A stretch of 6,319 nucleotides of DNA from an uncultured Alphaproteobacteria bacterium (GTDB lineage: Bacteria > Pseudomonadota > Alphaproteobacteria > Rickettsiales > UBA1997), in NCBI GenBank assembly GCA_903959715.1, contig CAJBXX010000164.1, positions 1 to 6,319 of the forward strand, given 5' to 3'. Under the pieces are notes generated by a model, which saw only the letters and a program-made list of their open reading frames with translations, was not told the DNA's origin and did no database searches. The position numbers and the translations under genes were made by a program. How positions within the stretch are numbered: the stretch's first letter is position 1; each line of letters opens with the position of its first letter. This document shows positions 5,468-6,319 of this stretch, in pieces.

Positions 5468-6319
<852 letters not shown>

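Overview
The window is AT-rich bacterial DNA (about one third G+C by eye) with nine complete genes and one gene cut by the right edge. It looks like an AT-rich alphaproteobacterium. The MDH N-terminus at the right edge resembles the LDH-like NAD-dependent malate dehydrogenase of that class, and the thymidylate kinase and XthA resemble alphaproteobacterial versions (from memory of the families, not a search). A Rickettsiales-like or other reduced AT-rich lineage would fit, but genus cannot be judged. The code is standard: Trp is TGG, and all nine complete genes end in TAA.

Left block, plus strand (1-2720): a strong consensus promoter (TTGACA-18 bp-TATAAT) drives a stand-alone ImmA/IrrE-type zinc metallopeptidase. 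It is followed 11 bp later by a RidA-family deaminase (ridA). After a 75-bp gap come a membrane-anchored SIMPL-domain protein and exodeoxyribonuclease III (xthA), whose start codon directly follows the SIMPL stop codon.

Middle (2721-3029): a convergent intergenic region of 309 bp with no convincing gene. It contains a compact, much more GC-rich patch (about 2821-2917) built of several inverted repeats, one with perfect 11-bp arms. This is the least explained part of the window.

Right block: on the minus strand, reading leftward, an SDR oxidoreductase is followed by tonB, exbB and exbD. The last three form a tight operon for energising outer-membrane transport: ExbB-ExbD is the proton-driven inner-membrane motor and TonB carries the force to outer-membrane receptors. 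A promoter overlapping the 3' end of the SDR gene carries a dyad resembling an iron-responsive operator. On the plus strand, tmk (dTMP kinase) and mdh (cut at the window edge) lie 7 bp apart. The SDR and tmk start codons are head to head with a single base between them.

Across the window none of the ten start codons has a recognisable Shine-Dalgarno sequence, and gene junctions are extremely tight (0 or 1 bp at three same-strand pairs). I see no mobile element, CRISPR array, tRNA or rRNA, and no clear new multi-gene system. The best leads are the structured intergenic element, the apparently Shine-Dalgarno-independent translation, the one-base divergent start pair and the putative iron-controlled tonB promoter.
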